Part shown: in pieces, positions 61,700-64,000 of the stretch
Numbering within the stretch: position 1 is the first letter of the stretch
Layout: each line of letters opens with the position of its first letter
From: Sinotaia quadrata
Taxonomy: Eukaryota > Mollusca > Gastropoda > Architaenioglossa > Viviparidae
Direction of reading: 5' to 3'
NCBI GenBank assembly: GCA_028829895.1
Contig: CM054178.1
Span: forward strand, 103,885,558 to 103,949,557
Length of the DNA stretch: 64,000 bases
Notes under the pieces: model-generated
Databases searched by the model: none
Told to the model about the DNA's origin: nothing
Seen by the model: the letters and a program-made list of their open reading frames with translations, nothing else
Translations under genes and position numbers: made by a program

Positions 61700-62230
61700 G
61701 CTGGTTGAATGGCGGGCGTGGTAGTGAACATACTGTGGGTGGTGTTAGTGGTGTGCGCAGTTTATGCAATGATAAGAGTATTGTGGTGTGGGTGGTGTCA
61801 GCACAATGCTGTGGTGTGAGTGGTGTTAGAGATATTCTCATATGGGAAGTGTGTGGTGTAGTAATGTGGTGAAAGCTCTGTGCGTAGCTCAGTGGGGTAT
61901 GTAGAGCAACAGATGAGGAGTGTTGTGGTATAGGTGGTGTTAGTGATACGAGTGATGCTAGTGTAAATAGTATGGCCGGCGTAAGCATTATCTGGTGCGG
62001 GTGCTGGTGTGGTGTGGATTGTTGTGATGATTGAGTGTGTTGCTGTATTGTTTATGCTGTGAGTAATGTTGCAGTGTACTCGATGTTAGTAGTGTTGTAG
62101 TTAGTGTTCTGGTATAAGAAGTATTGTGTTGTGAGTAATAAGAATGGTGTCAGTGCTATGGCAATGCTTTTGGTGTGAGTAACGTTGTGATGTGAGTCAA
62201 TAAGAATGAGATTAGAGTGTTTGCTTAGGT
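61700..62230. repeat. Degenerate GTG/GTGTTAGTG-rich tract
   Basis: GGTGTTAGTG, GTGTGGTG, GAGTAATG and AGTGTTGTG words recur irregularly for about 500 bp with no fixed unit. This is cryptically simple DNA. Confidence 0.75.
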
Positions 62231-62354
62231 AATGGTGGAAGAGTTAGTATAATATGTATGATCATAAAAAAAAATACAATATAAATTTAGACGAATTAAA
62301 TAGCATTAAAAAAACAATTTACTCTGCTGTCGGACAGCACTCACACAAACATAG

Positions 62355-62356
<2 letters not shown>

Positions 62357-62411
<55 letters not shown>

Positions 62412-62423
62412 ATACACACACAC
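62357..62423. repeat. (CA)n microsatellite
   Basis: Pure CA core with CATACACATA at its 3' part. Confidence 0.95.
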
Positions 62424-62424
62424 T

Positions 62425-62815
62425 TTTACATATACACGCATACTTTGTTCGCAGATGCTGGAGAGGAAATTAAACTCGGCTTTCTAAGAGAAATGTGTCC
62501 TGTAGCCTTGTAGCAGCAATTTAATTGCTAAAGCCTTTGGCGCTCTGGAACTTCTAGTCGAAGTCCGTCATTGAACTCAACTTCCCACCCAGCTCGGCGC
62601 TCACGGCAACGGTGGGAGGTAATTGATTCGACTTTCCTTTCTTCTCTCGCCAATTACTCTGCTCTGTCGGTCGTATCCTTGGAGTCAGAGACTCTAAACT
62701 TTCCATTTCAACACAGACTTGGAACTTTCCCCAGCAGTGCCATCTCAAGAGTTGCAAATGCCGGTGCGCAAACGTTCCCAAGACCATCAATCTAAGTTCC
62801 TTGCGGCTAGTCATA
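62425..62815. other. Unique, GC-richer sequence, no gene recognised
   Basis: Frames on both strands (62554-62814) overlap. None has a recognisable domain. Confidence 0.4.
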
Positions 62816-62935
62816 CAGAGCTACCTGCTCACTGCAGCCTGTTATACAGAGTTGCCTGCTCCTTTTGGCTAGTTATACAGAGTTATCTGCTCCATGCAGC
62901 CAATCACAGACAGTTCCCTGCTCCATGCGGGTTTT
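62816..62935. repeat. About 35-bp diverged minisatellite, 4 units
   Basis: Units share TTATACAGAGTTACCTGCTC and a CATGCAGCC-like end. Confidence 0.85.
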
Positions 62936-63083
62936 CGCACTGATTTATATGTATAAACTACACCATGCGCATACAAACTAACTCGTATGGAGCTGTGCAT
63001 TATGGGCGTATTGTCCAAAGAGAGTTCGAAACTTGCAACATTTCACTATCCACTGACTGAATTCAGTGAATATCATTTTAGAT

Positions 63084-63267
63084 CAGCTTTTCTCAAATGT
63101 TTCACACTGGGGGGGAAGCCTTGCAATAATTTTCAAGTCTCGGCGATCCCTTGCATAAAAATTATTATATCTACGATGATTACTTTTTAAATCATGATCT
63201 CTCTTATAACCCCTGGCGACCTTTCTCGGAATCTTAGGTTTCCGTGGAACCCCAGTTAAGAAACCCT
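63084..63267. mobile_element. Possible decayed non-autonomous hAT element
   Basis: The left end CAGCTTTTCTCAAATGTTTC and right end GGAACCCCAGTTAAGAAACC resemble the terminal sequences of non-autonomous hAT elements (cagNggttctcaa... / ...ccagttgagaaacc). The size is about 184 bp. No target duplication is visible and the inverted match is imperfect. Confidence 0.4.
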
Positions 63268-63564
63268 AATAATTATAGGCTGACCCATATATATGTAACT
63301 CAATAGTTTAGGGTCCAGTGACTCAATTAGCTCAGTAGTCCAGCAAATCCTGGCTTAAATAACTTAATAGTTATTTTATCGAGTTGAGATGATTGCTAGT
63401 TGGTGCTCGGGATTCGTGTTCCACCCCGCCGACTAGGGCATTTGCATTTTTTCAAACCATAAATCCAATCGGTCCGGATTGTCATCATGCTTTGCCCCGA
63501 TTGTAAAGCTCTTAGATATTTTAATTTGAACGAAACAGGAAATATTCATAAAACTCAATCCAAG

Positions 63565-63730
63565 TCTGCACTGTAGTTATGAAATGACGTAACTCCACCC
63601 TGCGATGTAGCTATAAGATGACTTAACTCTATCCAAGCTTGCTTTGTAGCTATGAGATGACGTAACTCCATTTAAGCCTGAATTGTAGCTATGAGATGAC
63701 GTAACCCCATTCGACCCATCTTAGCATGCG
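63565..63730. repeat. About 42-bp minisatellite, 4 units
   Basis: Units contain TGTAGCTATGAGATGACGTA and ACTCCAT with AAGC(C/T)TG. Confidence 0.88.
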
Positions 63731-64000
63731 ACCTCTTGTTTGTCTGATCTTAATCCTAAGACATGACATAGCCAAATCTCGTCATATCGAGATTAAAGAA
63801 CATAATCCTAATCCTAAGTCTTAAAACTTAGCATGACAATCATATAACTTACCTTATCGCTTCAATGACCCTATACCTAATCCCAAACTTTATCTCTAGC
63901 ATAATAGACGAAAATAAACACACGTGATCAAAACCAATTGTGGTTAACTCCCATTTTCTGACTGAGTGGGTCACTTTCTGCATGGACGGCATCTTCCCAT

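Noticed and set aside
61876..61915. tRNA-like D-arm (GTAGCTCAGTGG ... GAGC)
   Set aside because: The loop is too long, and no anticodon arm, T arm or B box follows. The surrounding DNA is degenerate GTG repeat.
63325..63440. tRNA-like segment (TTAGCTCAGTAGT, then ATTCGTGTTCC)
   Set aside because: The A-box and B-box resemblances are about 90 bp apart and the intervening sequence does not fold as a tRNA.

Overview
The window reads as a stretch of animal nuclear DNA that is intergenic or intronic. It is AT-rich, has no compact operon-like coding, and is crowded with micro- and minisatellites. It also carries relics of typical metazoan transposons: hAT (two transposase lineages), a Ty3/gypsy LTR element and an L2/CR1-like LINE tail. 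I infer a marine invertebrate, perhaps a mollusc or other lophotrochozoan, from the style of the repeats and transposons only. No host gene fixes the taxon.

Layout. From 1 to 46 kb the DNA is mostly unique AT-rich sequence broken by dozens of tandem arrays. The largest are at 5.2-5.8 kb (40-bp unit), 10.1-11.2 kb (36-40 bp), 14.2-14.7 kb (78 bp), 16.2-16.5 kb (30 bp, each unit with a CACGTG E-box), 18.4-19.0 kb, 21.1-21.7 and 22.7-23.0 kb (related 31-32 bp units), 27.8-29.3 kb (25 bp), 37.2-38.4 kb and 44.5-45.7 kb (26/30 bp). My hand-delimited intervals for all arrays add up to roughly 18-19 kb, more than a quarter of the window. Almost all long reading frames lie inside these arrays and are products of the repetition.

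Between 45.7 and 58.2 kb lies a transposon graveyard. It holds a LINE 3' end, three copies of one putative LTR (one broken into two opposed halves), and a decayed gypsy reverse transcriptase/RNase H on the minus strand. An 812-bp internally deleted hAT element sits inside the gypsy RNase H region with a perfect 8-bp target duplication. A ZMYM1-like hAT transposase fragment is joined to the 5' side of the gypsy relic. From 58 to 64 kb tandem repeats return, including a 19-unit 25-bp array without a single length change.

Genes. I could not recognise any intact gene. The best candidate for host coding sequence is a 222-codon open frame on the minus strand at 8.15-8.81 kb. It encodes a low-complexity, probably disordered peptide and ends at a possible splice donor. 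No RNA gene, CRISPR array or undescribed multi-gene system is supported. What stands out is the density and internal order of the minisatellites and the nested transposon structure near 50-54 kb.
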